Shown here in pieces: positions 50,431-60,161 of a stretch of 64,000 bases of DNA; position 1 is the stretch's first letter, and each line of letters starts with the position of its first letter. Made by a program: the position numbers and the translations under genes. The stretch lies in assembly GCA_013361095.1 (NCBI GenBank), contig JAATWA010000001.1, positions 3,875,001 to 3,939,000 on the forward strand. Direction: 5' to 3'. This DNA is from Pseudanabaena biceps. GTDB lineage: Bacteria; Cyanobacteriota; Cyanobacteriia; Pseudanabaenales; Pseudanabaenaceae. The notes under the pieces are model-generated. The model had not been told where the DNA came from, searched no databases, and saw only the letters and a list, made by a program, of their open reading frames with translations.

Positions 50431-51894
50431 ATGAATAATGTTTTGGTTTGGTTTCGTAATGACTTGCGATCGCATGATTGCGAAACTTTATACCGTGCGT
50501 CAGAAGCGGCTAAACAAACAGGTGGGCAGATATTTCCTGTCTATTGTTTTGATGTTAAACAATTCCAAGAGACATCCTTTGGGTTTAAAAAGACAGGTGC
50601 TTTTCGGGCAAAATTTTTGATTGAGACAGTAGCAAATTTGCGGGAAAATTTGCGATCGCTTAACTCTGATTTGATTTTAAGGATTGGACATCCTGAGCAA
50701 ATCCTGTCAGAGTTAGCGCAGCAACTAGACGTTAGTTCTATCTACTATCATGCAGAAGTCACGACTGAAGAAAAAGCTGTAGAAAAAAAGCTAAGTTATC
50801 TTCTCGAAAAGCATAATATTAAATTTAAAAGATTTTGGGGAAGTACTTTACTACACACTGAGGATCTTCCGTTTGCGATCGCTAATTTACTAGAACTATT
50901 TACCCACTTTCGTAAACAGGTTGAGAAAGATTTCACTGTTCGCAACCCTTTTCCCACGCCCACAAATCTTCCTGCATTTCCTAAAGGTCTTGATATCGGG
51001 GAAATCCCGACCTTAGTCCAACTAGGTTTAGAAGAAATAGAACTATGCGATCGCGCAGTATTGCATTTTAAAGGTGGTGAAACCGAAGCAATAAGGCGAT
51101 TAGAGCATTACTTTTGGTCTAGCGATCGCCTACAAGTTTATAAGCAAACTCGCAATGGAATGCTCTATGCTGACGACTCATCTAAGTTCTCGCCTTGGCT
51201 ATCATTGGGAGCCTTAAGTCCGCGCTATGTATATCAACAAGTCAAAAAATACGAATGCGATCGCCTTGCCAATGACTCAACTTATTGGTTAATTTTTGAA
51301 CTACTATGGCGCGACTATTTTCGATTTGTAGCCAAAAAGCATGGCAATAAACTATTCCATCACGAGGGATTGCGCGGCATGGAGATACCTTGGAAACAAG
51401 ATTGGCAGCGTTTTGAACTTTGGCAAACAGGGCATACTGGCTTTCCATTAGTAGATGCGAATATGCGAGAGCTTGCGGCCACGGGCTTCATGTCCAATCG
51501 TGGAAGACAGAATGTGGCTAGTTTTCTTACTAAAAATTTAGGGATAGATTGGCGGATGGGAGCCGAATGGTTTGAATCCTTGCTAATTGATTATGATCCT
51601 TGTAGTAATTGGGGAAATTGGAACTACACCGCAGGGATTGGCAATGATGCGCGAGGCTTTAGGTTTTTTAATATCAATAAGCAATCACAGGATTATGATC
51701 GGCAGGGGAAATATGTAAAGCATTGGCTACCAGAACTTGAATCAATTCCCGACAGTAAAGTCCATCAGCCTTGGCAACTACTGCCCGTTGAGCAGAAACG
51801 CTTTAATGTTCGCCTTGGAGTTGATTATCCCCATCCAGTTGTGGATTTGTTTGCTTCCGCCAAAGCCAATAAAGCAATATATGACAAAGCGTAA
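50431..51894 (+). CDS. Cryptochrome DASH / photolyase family
   Basis: FAD blue-light flavoprotein of 487 residues. The N-terminal Rossmann antenna domain starts VLVWFRNDLRSHDCETLYRA. The C-terminal FAD domain has WLSLGALSPRYVYQQV, ELLWRDYFRFVAKKHG, FPLVDANMRELAATGFMSNR, GRQNVASFLTKNLGIDWRMG and DYDPCSNWGNWNYTAGIGND, the last being characteristic of the DASH branch (repair of single-stranded DNA pyrimidine dimers). Confidence 0.93.
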   Translation: MNNVLVWFRNDLRSHDCETLYRASEAAKQTGGQIFPVYCFDVKQFQETSFGFKKTGAFRAKFLIETVANLRENLRSLNSDLILRIGHPEQILSELAQQLDVSSIYYHAEVTTEEKAVEKKLSYLLEKHNIKFKRFWGSTLLHTEDLPFAIANLLELFTHFRKQVEKDFTVRNPFPTPTNLPAFPKGLDIGEIPTLVQLGLEEIELCDRAVLHFKGGETEAIRRLEHYFWSSDRLQVYKQTRNGMLYADDSSKFSPWLSLGALSPRYVYQQVKKYECDRLANDSTYWLIFELLWRDYFRFVAKKHGNKLFHHEGLRGMEIPWKQDWQRFELWQTGHTGFPLVDANMRELAATGFMSNRGRQNVASFLTKNLGIDWRMGAEWFESLLIDYDPCSNWGNWNYTAGIGNDARGFRFFNINKQSQDYDRQGKYVKHWLPELESIPDSKVHQPWQLLPVEQKRFNVRLGVDYPHPVVDLFASAKANKAIYDKA

Positions 51895-52036
51895 AACCAA
51901 TTTTGAGGTTTTCAGCGCCTTCGGCTCTGAAAACCTCAAAATTGGTTTTTTGAAAGCTGGCTTTCAAAATAGACAAGCACAAGCAAAAGCCCAAGAATTG
52001 ATTGGCGGCGCGGAGCGCCGCCAATCAATTCTTGGG
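51894..52036. repeat. Partial family 4 element and hairpin
   Basis: 51894-51970 holds only the right-half palindrome (ACCAATTTTGAGGTTTTCAG and complement) and a fragment TTGAAAGCTGGCTTTCAAAA. 51990-52036 is an exact 22-bp-arm hairpin CCCAAGAATTGATTGGCGGC..., loop GGA. 52040-52265 is AT-rich with a short unassigned frame only. Confidence 0.65.
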
Positions 52037-52269
52037 TCTATGTTAGTGAAACTGTAGTAACTGGAACATATATAGATTTTCCGTAGCCTATAATTCATTA
52101 AATGCCCCACTTAACAAAAATCCACAATCAGATCAACTTGGCAATAGTAACTATCAATTTTCTATGCTAAGCGCCATCAGCTTCATTGCTGTTGGTGAAA
52201 ATCTTAACGTAGAATTAAGAATGTGATGATTCTATGCCAGTAGCTAGGCTCAATTAAATATAAAAAACC

Positions 52270-52440
52270 AAAACCTGTGGCGATCGCATGACGTGTGCCA
52301 CAGGTTTTGAATCTGTATTTTATTAAGCCCAGCTAATTACAGCAATTTTCGACCAAACGAACCACAAGAATCTTTTGAAAGTGTTGCAAAGCAACACTTT
52401 CAAAAGATTCTTGGTTCGGGTTTGAGCGCAAAGCGCTGTA
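52270..52440. repeat. Hairpin and family 2b element upstream of gltS
   Basis: 52270-52308 (12-bp arms AAAACCTGTGGC). 52338-52440 has ends TTACAGCAATTTTCGACCAA and TTTGAGCGCAAAGCGCTGTA, inner CAAGAATCTTTTGAAAGTGT... hairpin 52365-52413. The gltS promoter should lie in 52440-52518. Confidence 0.7.
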
Positions 52441-52518
52441 ATCCAATCAATATCGAGTAATGAAAATTTACTGTTTTTAGTATATTTTCGACATAATTTT
52501 ATAGAAATAGTTAATCCG

Positions 52519-55500
52519 ATGGAAATGAGCCGCGCCGCCAATAATATGAATACAAGTCAGTCTAATCAGTTTGGTCAGTCTGGAACTGCAAATCTTGTCC
52601 AAGGTCCTTCATGGCTAGTAGAAGAGCGTGATGCCTGTGGGGTAGGTTTTATCGCCGATAAATATGGTCGCGCCAGTCATAAAATTATCAGTAATACCCT
52701 CAAAGCCTTGACTTGTATGGAACATCGCGGCGGCTGTAGCGCTGATCAAGATTCGGGGGATGGCGCAGGGATCATGACTGCAATTCCTTGGGATTTATTG
52801 AAAAAAGATTTTCCTGAAATCGATCCTGAGCATACGGCGGTGGGGATGTTTTTCTTGCCACAGGATCGCGATCGCGCGGCAAAGTTTAAAGAAGTTACCG
52901 CCAGAATTGCCACCGAAGAGGGCTTGAAGCTGATCGGTTGGCGCGTTGTGCCTGTAAAGCCAGAGGTATTGGGGATTCAGGCTAAGGAAAATCAGCCCTA
53001 CATCGAGCAGGCGGCTTTTTTGGCGGATGCCGATCATCAAGATCTTGATCAGATTGAACGCGCTATCTATATCACTCGTCGTCGCATCAAGTTGACGATC
53101 GAAAAGGATTATCCCCAAGGCGGCAGTGAATTTTATATTGCATCGCTATCCAATGCCACGATTGTGTATAAGGGCATGGTGCGATCGGCAATTCTTGATG
53201 CCTTTTACTTGGATTTACAGAATCCTGAATATGTCTCGGCTTACGCGATCTATCACCGCCGTTTTAGCACCAATACTTTGCCAAAATGGCCGCTTGCTCA
53301 GCCGATGCGCTTCCTCGGTCACAATGGCGAAATCAACACCACACAGGGAAATATTAATTGGTTCCTAGCGCGACAAGGAGATCTTGCTCACCCAAATTGG
53401 GTTGATGCTAAGGGCGATCGCATTCAAGATTTGCTGCCTGTGCTGAAGGCAAATGAAAGCGATTCGGCAACTTTGGATCATGTTTTTGAATTGCTAATCG
53501 AGACAGGTCACAGTCCCCTCGAAGCAATCATGATCCTTGTGCCAGAAGCCTATGAGAACCAACCTGATTTAAGCGATCGCCCTGAAATTGTTGATTTTTA
53601 CGAATATTACAGTGGTTTGCAAGAGGCATGGGATGGTCCCGCGTTGCTTGCCTTTAGCGATGGCAAGATCGTCGGCGCGGCACTGGATCGCAATGGCTTA
53701 CGTCCCGCCCGTTACATGATCACTAATGATGGCATGGTAATCGTTAGCTCTGAAGCGGGGACTGTTGATATTCCTGATTCTGAAATCATCGAAAAAGGTC
53801 GCCTTGGACCGGGACAAACGATCGCCGTTGATTTGCAAACTAGCGAAATTCTGCACAATTGGGAAATTAAAGAGCGCGTGGCTAAGGCGCATCCCTATGG
53901 TGAATGGATTAAGCAGTATCGCAAGCATTTAGAAGCCAAGCCATTCATTGACAGCACCACCCTTGATGAGCAGAAGGTACTCACCTATCAAACTGCTTTT
54001 GGCTATACCCTCGAAGATGTGGAAATGGTGATTGAGGCGATGGCTCAAGATGGAAAGGAGCCAGTCTTCTGTATGGGCGATGATGCCCCCCTTGCTTTTC
54101 TATCACAGCGTCCGCACCTGCTTTACGACTATTTCAAGCAGCGCTTTGCACAGGTCACGAATCCACCGATCGATCCTCTAAGGGAAGGAACAGTGATGTC
54201 TCTCTCCATGTTCTTAGGTGAGAGAGCGAATTTACTATTGCCAACTCCTGAATCGGCACAACAAATTAAAATCACTAGCCCCGTGATTAATGAAGCAGAA
54301 CTAGCACAGGTACAGAACTTCGGTTTTGAGTCCGTAACTTTGGAAATGCTTTTTGCGGTGAGTTCGGGAGCCGAAGGGCTGAAAGCAGCGATCGCTAAAA
54401 TTAGTGATGATGCCGTTGCCGCCGTGCGATCGGGTACGAAGTTGATAATTCTTAGCGATCGCAATTTAAATGCGGAAAATGCCTATATTCCACCACTTCT
54501 CGCTGTAGGTGCAGTCCACCATTGCCTCAGTGCGGAAGGGATTCGCATGAAGGCTTCGATTATTGTCGATACGGCACAATGTTGGAGTACCCACCATTTT
54601 GCTTGCTTGATTGGTTATGGAGCCAGTGCGATCTGTCCTTACATGGCGTTGGAAACTACGCGCCAATGGTGGGGTAAAGCCAAGACCCAAACCCAAATGC
54701 AGAGCGGCAAAATCAAGGCTCTATCAATTACTCAAGTTCAAGACAGCTATCGCAAAGCCGTTGAAGGTGGCTTGTTGAAGATTCTCTCGAAAATGGGGAT
54801 TTCCTTGCTGTCCAGCTATAGCGGCGCTCAGATTTTTGAAGCGATCGGTATTGGTGCAGAAGTGATTGAGACTTCCTTTAAGGGAACGGTTTCCCGCGTT
54901 GGTGGTGTCAATTATGCGGATATTGCTTCGGAACTGTTGAGCTTCCATACCCAAGCGTTTCCCGAATTGCAAGTCAAGAAGCTAGAGAACTATGGCTTCG
55001 TGCAGTATCGCCCCACGGGTGAATACCACATGAACAGTCCTGAAATGGCTAAGGCACTGCACAAGGCTGTGGCTGGTGAAGGATATGACCATTACGAAGT
55101 CTATCGTCAGCAATTGCAGAATCGCACGCCGACAGCTTTGCGGGATTTACTGGAATTTAAGAGCGATCGCCCTAGCATTTCTATCGATGAAGTGGAAGAT
55201 GTTTCAGAAATCCTGAAACGTTTCTGCACAGGGGCAATGTCCCTTGGCGCTCTCAGTCGTGAAGCCCATGAAGTTCTAGCGATCGCCATGAATCGGGTTG
55301 GCGGCAAATCCAATTGCGGCGAAGGCGGCGAAGATCCTGTACGTTATCTTCCGATTAATGATGTTGATGAGAATGGAGTTTCGGCAACCTTTCCCCATCT
55401 CAAGGGGCTAAAAAATGGTGACACCGCCAACTCTGCGATCAAGCAGATTGCATCAGGTCGCTTTGGAGTTACACCTTCCTATCTCGTCAGTTCCAATCAA

Positions 55501-57174
55501 TTGGAAATCAAGATGGCTCAAGGCGCGAAACCAGGGGAAGGCGGACAGTTGCCAGGTCCTAAGGTCAGCAGCTACATCGCTATGTTGCGGAACTCCAAAC
55601 CAGGGGTATCGTTAATCTCACCACCACCGCACCATGACATCTATTCTATTGAAGACCTTGCTCAGTTGATTTATGACCTCCATCAGATCAATCCCGTCGC
55701 GAAGGTATCGGTGAAGCTGGTATCGGAAATCGGCATCGGCACGATCGCCGCAGGGGTAGCCAAGGCAAATGCTGACATCATCCAGATTTCTGGCTATGAT
55801 GGCGGCACAGGTGCATCGCCATTGAGTTCGATCAAGCACGCAGGTTCACCTTGGGAGCTTGGTCTAGCGGAAGTGCATACCGTTCTCATGGGTAATAAAC
55901 TACGCGATCGCGTCTTATTACGAGTCGATGGCGGCTTTAAAACTGGTTGGGATGTGGCGATCGCGGCGCTGCTCGGTGGTGAAGAGTTCGGCTTTGGCAC
56001 AGCGGCGATGATTGCTGAAGGTTGCATCATGGCGCGGGTTTGCCACACCAACAAGTGTCCCGTGGGTGTAACTTCCCAATTAGAACAGTTCCGCAAGCGC
56101 TTCCCTGGAACTCCTGAGAATGTGGTCAACTTCCTGTTCTTCGTTGCTGAAGAAGTGCGTCAAATCCTTGCTAAGCTTGGTTATAAATCCCTCAAGGACA
56201 TCATCGGACGTTCTGACCTCCTAGCCCAACGTCAAGATCTCAAACTTGCCAAGCTCAATCTCAATCAAGTTAATCTCGATTGCTTGATCAAGTTACCTGA
56301 TACTAAGAGCGATCGCAGTTGGTTAGAGCATTCACCAACTCCCCATAGTAACGGCGCAGTTCTCGATGACGAGATCTTGGCAGATGTTGAAGTACAGAAG
56401 GCGATCGCTAATCAAACCGATCTCAACAAATCCTACAAAATCGTCAACACCGATCGCTCAGTGCCAACCCGCGTATCTGGAGCGATCGCCAAGCAATACG
56501 GCAACTCTGGACTCGCCAGCAATCTCAACCTCGAATTTGTGGGCGCAGCAGGTCAAAGCTTCGGCGCATTCAATATCAACGGGTTGAATCTCTCGGTCAT
56601 CGGTGAAGCCAATGACTATGTGGGCAAAGGCATCAACGGCGGCATGATCAGCATCAAGCCTAGCGCCAACGTTATCTTTAACCCCGCCGACAACTCCATC
56701 GTTGGCAATACCTGTCTCTATGGCGCAACGGGCGGCTATCTCTTTGTCGATGGACGTGCTGGCGAACGTTTCGGCGTGCGGAACTCTGGCGCGAAGGCAG
56801 TAGTTACAGGCACAGGCGATCACTGTTGCGAATACATGACAGGCGGCGTAATCGTTGTCCTCGGAACCACAGGTCGCAACGTCGGCGCAGGAATGACGGG
56901 CGGTATTGGTTACTTCCTCGATATTGATGGCAAGTTCCAAGAGCGTCTCAGCCAAGAGGTTCTCAAAGTCCAGCGAGTTACCACTGCCGCAGGGGTCGCG
57001 CAACTGAAGGAACTAATTCAATCCAGCTATGACCATACTGGTAGTTCGAGAGCGAAGGAAATCCTTGACAACTGGTTGAGCTATTTACCGAAGTTCTGGC
57101 AAGTCGCGCCTCCTTCGGAGCAGAGCAGCCCTGAAGTTACTGATGATGTAGCAGCGAGCGCGGCGACAGTGTAA
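52519..57174 (+). CDS. gltS: Ferredoxin-dependent glutamate synthase
   Basis: Fd-GOGAT: transfers the glutamine amide to 2-oxoglutarate using photosynthetic ferredoxin. 1551 residues. A short N-terminal propeptide is followed by the catalytic Cys40 in EERDACGVGF of the class II amidotransferase domain (to about 430). A central domain precedes the FMN-binding synthase barrel (about 870-1240; GAKPGEGGQLPGPKV, ISGYDGGTGASPLSSIKHAG). The 3Fe-4S cysteines are in CIMARVCHTNKCPVG (about 1169-1181). The C-terminal beta-helix is Gly-rich. No small NADPH subunit adjoins, as expected. Confidence 0.97.
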   Translation: MEMSRAANNMNTSQSNQFGQSGTANLVQGPSWLVEERDACGVGFIADKYGRASHKIISNTLKALTCMEHRGGCSADQDSGDGAGIMTAIPWDLLKKDFPEIDPEHTAVGMFFLPQDRDRAAKFKEVTARIATEEGLKLIGWRVVPVKPEVLGIQAKENQPYIEQAAFLADADHQDLDQIERAIYITRRRIKLTIEKDYPQGGSEFYIASLSNATIVYKGMVRSAILDAFYLDLQNPEYVSAYAIYHRRFSTNTLPKWPLAQPMRFLGHNGEINTTQGNINWFLARQGDLAHPNWVDAKGDRIQDLLPVLKANESDSATLDHVFELLIETGHSPLEAIMILVPEAYENQPDLSDRPEIVDFYEYYSGLQEAWDGPALLAFSDGKIVGAALDRNGLRPARYMITNDGMVIVSSEAGTVDIPDSEIIEKGRLGPGQTIAVDLQTSEILHNWEIKERVAKAHPYGEWIKQYRKHLEAKPFIDSTTLDEQKVLTYQTAFGYTLEDVEMVIEAMAQDGKEPVFCMGDDAPLAFLSQRPHLLYDYFKQRFAQVTNPPIDPLREGTVMSLSMFLGERANLLLPTPESAQQIKITSPVINEAELAQVQNFGFESVTLEMLFAVSSGAEGLKAAIAKISDDAVAAVRSGTKLIILSDRNLNAENAYIPPLLAVGAVHHCLSAEGIRMKASIIVDTAQCWSTHHFACLIGYGASAICPYMALETTRQWWGKAKTQTQMQSGKIKALSITQVQDSYRKAVEGGLLKILSKMGISLLSSYSGAQIFEAIGIGAEVIETSFKGTVSRVGGVNYADIASELLSFHTQAFPELQVKKLENYGFVQYRPTGEYHMNSPEMAKALHKAVAGEGYDHYEVYRQQLQNRTPTALRDLLEFKSDRPSISIDEVEDVSEILKRFCTGAMSLGALSREAHEVLAIAMNRVGGKSNCGEGGEDPVRYLPINDVDENGVSATFPHLKGLKNGDTANSAIKQIASGRFGVTPSYLVSSNQLEIKMAQGAKPGEGGQLPGPKVSSYIAMLRNSKPGVSLISPPPHHDIYSIEDLAQLIYDLHQINPVAKVSVKLVSEIGIGTIAAGVAKANADIIQISGYDGGTGASPLSSIKHAGSPWELGLAEVHTVLMGNKLRDRVLLRVDGGFKTGWDVAIAALLGGEEFGFGTAAMIAEGCIMARVCHTNKCPVGVTSQLEQFRKRFPGTPENVVNFLFFVAEEVRQILAKLGYKSLKDIIGRSDLLAQRQDLKLAKLNLNQVNLDCLIKLPDTKSDRSWLEHSPTPHSNGAVLDDEILADVEVQKAIANQTDLNKSYKIVNTDRSVPTRVSGAIAKQYGNSGLASNLNLEFVGAAGQSFGAFNINGLNLSVIGEANDYVGKGINGGMISIKPSANVIFNPADNSIVGNTCLYGATGGYLFVDGRAGERFGVRNSGAKAVVTGTGDHCCEYMTGGVIVVLGTTGRNVGAGMTGGIGYFLDIDGKFQERLSQEVLKVQRVTTAAGVAQLKELIQSSYDHTGSSRAKEILDNWLSYLPKFWQVAPPSEQSSPEVTDDVAASAATV

Positions 57175-57216
57175 TCAAAAAAGAAAGAGGGCATATGCCC
57201 TCTTTCTTTTTTGATT
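57173..57216 (+). terminator. Terminator after gltS
   Basis: Loopless palindrome with 22-bp arms (AATCAAAAAAGAAAGAGGGC...) that includes the gltS stop and has a T-rich right arm. Confidence 0.82.
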
Positions 57217-57380
57217 GTGATAGAAATATAAACACATACGACGGAACCAGTGCCGCAGAACGTGAAAGCCAAGACGCAACTGACAAACTATTACGGATTA
57301 CTAAATTCATGGACTCCTTAGAAAAAGCAGAAGCTAAAGTTTCCACAGACAGCTATCCTAATTGGAGAGATATTCGCAGA

Positions 57381-58997
57381 ATGGAATATGCAATTGATTT
57401 TGGAACGAGTAATACCGTTGTTGCAAGAATTAATGAGAATGGTGAGATCGAGACTATCAAACTCACAAACTATAGTAGTTTTATTGCTGATAACCCACCG
57501 TTAATTTCAAGTTTTGTCTATGTGCAGGATGCTGTAAAAGAGCAAGTTTTAATAGGACAGGAAGTTAGCGATCGCGGTTTAGATAACCTAAATACTAAAA
57601 GCGAAGTAAGATTTTTTAAGAATTTCAAAAGAGCAATCGGTTCTAATGTATCGATGTTTGTTCCAGAACTAGATGGGCGAGAAGTTGAATTTGAACTAGT
57701 AGGGACATGGTTTTTAAAGAAAATTATTGCTCAGTTACCTGATGTTGATTCACTGATTTTTACGGTTCCCGTCGATAGTTTTGAGTCTTATCGCAATTGG
57801 CTAGGTACAGTTTGTGAACAGTTAACTGTAAATCAGGTGAGAATCCTTGATGAGCCAACGGCAGCAGCCTTGGGCTATGGAATTAACAGTGGGAATGAGA
57901 CTCTGTTAGTAGTTGATTTTGGGGGTGGCACATTAGATTTATCACTAGTGAAGTTATCCTTTGCTTTTGATCAAGCCGAATCGCAATTACCAAAATCTCC
58001 CCTCGGCTTTTTGTTAAAGTGGGGCGATCGCACTATCAAAAATACAAACACAAATAAAAGTAATTTTGCAAATAATCAAAGCGCCCAAACTGCCAAAGTT
58101 CTAGCAAAGACGGGGCAGAATCTGGGTGGTATTGACATCGACAATTGGATTGTTGATTACTTCCATCGCACTTTAGGTGTTCCTAAAAACTCCTTAGTGA
58201 CTCGTCTTGCCGAACGAGTAAAAATTGCTCTATCAAGTCACGACTCCGCAACAGAAGTATATTTTAATGACCAAACCTTTGAATCCTACGAATTGACCCT
58301 AACGCGATCGCTACTAGATCAAATTCTCGAACAACAAAACTTTTTTAATAACCTCGATCAAGCCTTAGATCGAATTCGGCAGCATGCTTTGCGTCAAAAT
58401 ATTGATCTATCGCAGATTGACGCAGTTTTATTAGTGGGTGGTACTTCTCAAATACCTACGGTTAAAAACTGGGCGCTCAAACATTTTCCCATTGAGAAGG
58501 TAAAAGCTAATAAACCATTTGAGGCGATCGCGCACGGGGCAGTTTCTCAAGGTTGGGAATTAAAAGACTTTCTTTACCATAGCTACGGTGTTCGTTATTG
58601 GGATAAGCGCTACAAAAAACATAACTGGCATACAATTATCAAATCTGGTGAGACTTATCCTTTAAGCAAACCCATAGAACTTACTCTCGGTGCATCAGTG
58701 GCGGATCAGCCTAGTATTGAGCTAGTAATCGGTGAGTTAGGCGAAACTAATGTCGAAGTTTATTTTGAAGACGATCGCTTAATTTCTCGTGTTTTAGATG
58801 GTCAGCAAGTCGCCGTTCAGATTCTCAATGAAAACAGCAAAGTAATTGCGATTCTCAGTCCTCTCGGTCAAACGGGCTACGATCGCATTAAGGTGTTTTT
58901 TCAAGTTGACGAGAAGCGAACCTTACGCATTACAGTTTTAGATTTATTAAGCAATAAAAATTTATTAGAAGATATAGCTGTAGTTCAACTTGTATAG
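57381..58997 (+). CDS. Hsp70-like actin-fold ATPase
   Basis: DnaK-related protein of about 538 residues. Phosphate loop 1 YAIDFGTSNTVVARI, phosphate loop 2 LLVVDFGGGTLDLSL, DEPTAAALGYG and adenosine motif VLLVGGTSQIP. The C-terminal substrate-binding part is short and divergent, with no EEVD-like tail. ATG 57381 (MEYAIDFG) is preferred because the motif normally sits at the very N-terminus; the frame extends to 57195 but that includes the gltS terminator. An ATG at 57309 is an alternative. Function beyond chaperone-like ATPase unknown. Confidence 0.83.
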   Translation: MEYAIDFGTSNTVVARINENGEIETIKLTNYSSFIADNPPLISSFVYVQDAVKEQVLIGQEVSDRGLDNLNTKSEVRFFKNFKRAIGSNVSMFVPELDGREVEFELVGTWFLKKIIAQLPDVDSLIFTVPVDSFESYRNWLGTVCEQLTVNQVRILDEPTAAALGYGINSGNETLLVVDFGGGTLDLSLVKLSFAFDQAESQLPKSPLGFLLKWGDRTIKNTNTNKSNFANNQSAQTAKVLAKTGQNLGGIDIDNWIVDYFHRTLGVPKNSLVTRLAERVKIALSSHDSATEVYFNDQTFESYELTLTRSLLDQILEQQNFFNNLDQALDRIRQHALRQNIDLSQIDAVLLVGGTSQIPTVKNWALKHFPIEKVKANKPFEAIAHGAVSQGWELKDFLYHSYGVRYWDKRYKKHNWHTIIKSGETYPLSKPIELTLGASVADQPSIELVIGELGETNVEVYFEDDRLISRVLDGQQVAVQILNENSKVIAILSPLGQTGYDRIKVFFQVDEKRTLRITVLDLLSNKNLLEDIAVVQLV

Positions 58998-59019
58998 TGA
59001 TTTACGCTTTCTTAAAACT

Positions 59020-59097
59020 CAAGGAAATTTTTGAAAGGTTTGCTTTGCAAACCTTTCAAAAATTTCCTTGCCCTATACAAAGCCTCAATAGACTGTA
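59020..59097. repeat. Family 2 hairpin element
   Basis: Exact 24-bp arms CAAGGAAATTTTTGAAAGGT... with loop TTT (59020-59070), right end CAAAGCCTCAATAGACTGTAA. The left end (TTTACGCTTTCTTAAAACTC) has lost the usual TACAGCGCTTTGCG start and lies just after the Hsp70-like stop. Confidence 0.68.
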
Positions 59098-59153
59098 ATT
59101 CTCAAATGAGTCGTGAGCAGTTAGAGTAAATAGCAGGAGGATCAAGTCCCTCT

Positions 59154-59282
59154 AAGCAATTCTTATTATAAAAATTGGTTTTTTGCAAACCAGCCTACGG
59201 CTGGCTTGTAAAAAACCAATTTTGGGGTTTGCAGCGCATTAGGCGCTGCAAACCCCAAAATTGGTTTCATAATGAATTGCTG
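59154..59282. repeat. CAGCAATTCT element, copy D (family 4)
   Basis: 129 bp: AAGCAATTCTTATTATAAAA at left, TTTCATAATGAATTGCTG at right, two inner palindromes (GCAAACCAGCC/GGCTGGCTTGT, imperfect; CCAATTTTGGGGTTTGCAGC exact). Confidence 0.8.
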
Positions 59283-59336
59283 AGTCCCCCTCACCATCCT
59301 TAGCAAATTTTGTCAAATGATTTAGGATTGCTATAT

Positions 59337-59795
59337 ATGAATTCCGATAATAGTGATTCTCTCTCTAAACCCCTTAGTGATCCCCCTGCTGATCAACAAC
59401 CTAGCCCGATCGCTGACACCCCAGATCCTCTACTAGAGCGACAAGTCCAACGTTTAATTGAAGTACAAACATACCTACGCTGGATGTTTGATGTCCTACT
59501 TTGGTTGACCATCGGCGCGGCAAGCCTTTGGGCTTTGCGCTCAGATATAGAGCTGTGGATTGCCTCATTTACATGGGTGGGAGTCCGCATGACCCTCGTT
59601 TACAATCGCTTGCCAATGTTGGGTTTAGGCATATGTATTGCCATGACTCTCGCAACTTTGGTATGGCAAAGCTCAATTATTTTGTTTGGAATTAATGCTA
59701 GAGAAAAGCGATCGCTAGTTCAGCAAGTCCAAAAAATTTCTAAAAAGGGGAAAAAACATCTGTTATGGCGCTGGGTCTGTGAGGAGAAACTATGA
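59337..59795 (+). CDS. Hypothetical protein with two membrane helices
   Basis: 152 residues from ATG 59337; the earlier TTG start is less likely. A disordered Ser/Pro/Asp-rich N-terminus (about 1-38), amphipathic LLERQVQRLIEVQTYLRWMF, helix 1 DVLLWLTIGAASLWAL, helix 2 LPMLGLGICIAMTLATLVW, then a strongly basic tail ending KKGKKHLLWRWVCEEKL. No family recognised. Flanked on both sides by repeat elements. Confidence 0.6.
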   Translation: MNSDNSDSLSKPLSDPPADQQPSPIADTPDPLLERQVQRLIEVQTYLRWMFDVLLWLTIGAASLWALRSDIELWIASFTWVGVRMTLVYNRLPMLGLGICIAMTLATLVWQSSIILFGINAREKRSLVQQVQKISKKGKKHLLWRWVCEEKL

Positions 59796-59800
59796 ATTAT

Positions 59801-60013
59801 AAGAATTTTTTAAAAAGTGCGGCTTTGCCACACTTTTTAAAAAATTCTTGATTCTGACTTGAGAGCAAAGCTATGCAAAGAACAAACCTAGTAAGGTTTT
59901 GATAACAATTTTGAAAGCCAGCCTACGGCTGGCTTTCAAAAAAAAACAATTTTTATAATGAGAAGTACTGAGGTTTTGCTGTTCAAAAAAATGGCGCAGC
60001 CATTTTTTTGAAC
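59801..60013. repeat. Hairpins and partial family 4 element
   Basis: 59801-59849 (19-bp arms AAGAATTTTTTAAAAAGTG). 59901-59970, a family 4 fragment with only the left inner hairpin (GAAAGCCAGCC) and the TATAATGAGAA end. 59981-60013 (15-bp arms GTTCAAAAAAATGGC). Confidence 0.65.
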
Positions 60014-60027
60014 TGATATGACAGGGC

Positions 60028-60132
60028 TACAGCCTATTGAGGCTTTGAGGAGTACAGAAATATTTTTGAAAGCGCCGCGAAGCGGCGCTTTCAAAAATAT
60101 TTCTGGGTTTTAATTAAGCGCAAAGCGCTGTA
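60028..60132. repeat. Family 2 hairpin element, reverse orientation
   Basis: TACAGCCTATTGAGGCTTTG at left and AAGCGCAAAGCGCTGTA at right, inner exact 24-bp-arm hairpin 60055-60105 (CAGAAATATTTTTGAAAGCG..., loop GAA). It mirrors the copy at 8989. Confidence 0.75.
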
Positions 60133-60161
60133 TACAATTGACGACAGCTATAAAACTAAAA

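Noticed and set aside
51737..52057. 106-codon plus-strand frame
   Set aside because: It overlaps the end of the cryptochrome gene in another frame and then translates repeat sequence.
52100..52225. Possible gene remnant upstream of gltS
   Set aside because: One frame reads on for about 40 codons (ending AISFIAVGENLNVELRM), but no start, ribosome site or family match is seen.
56458..57003. 181-codon minus-strand frame
   Set aside because: Antisense shadow of the Gly-rich C-terminus of glutamate synthase.
57195..57380. N-terminal extension of the Hsp70-like protein
   Set aside because: It begins inside the gltS terminator palindrome; the ATPase motif is normally at the extreme N-terminus.
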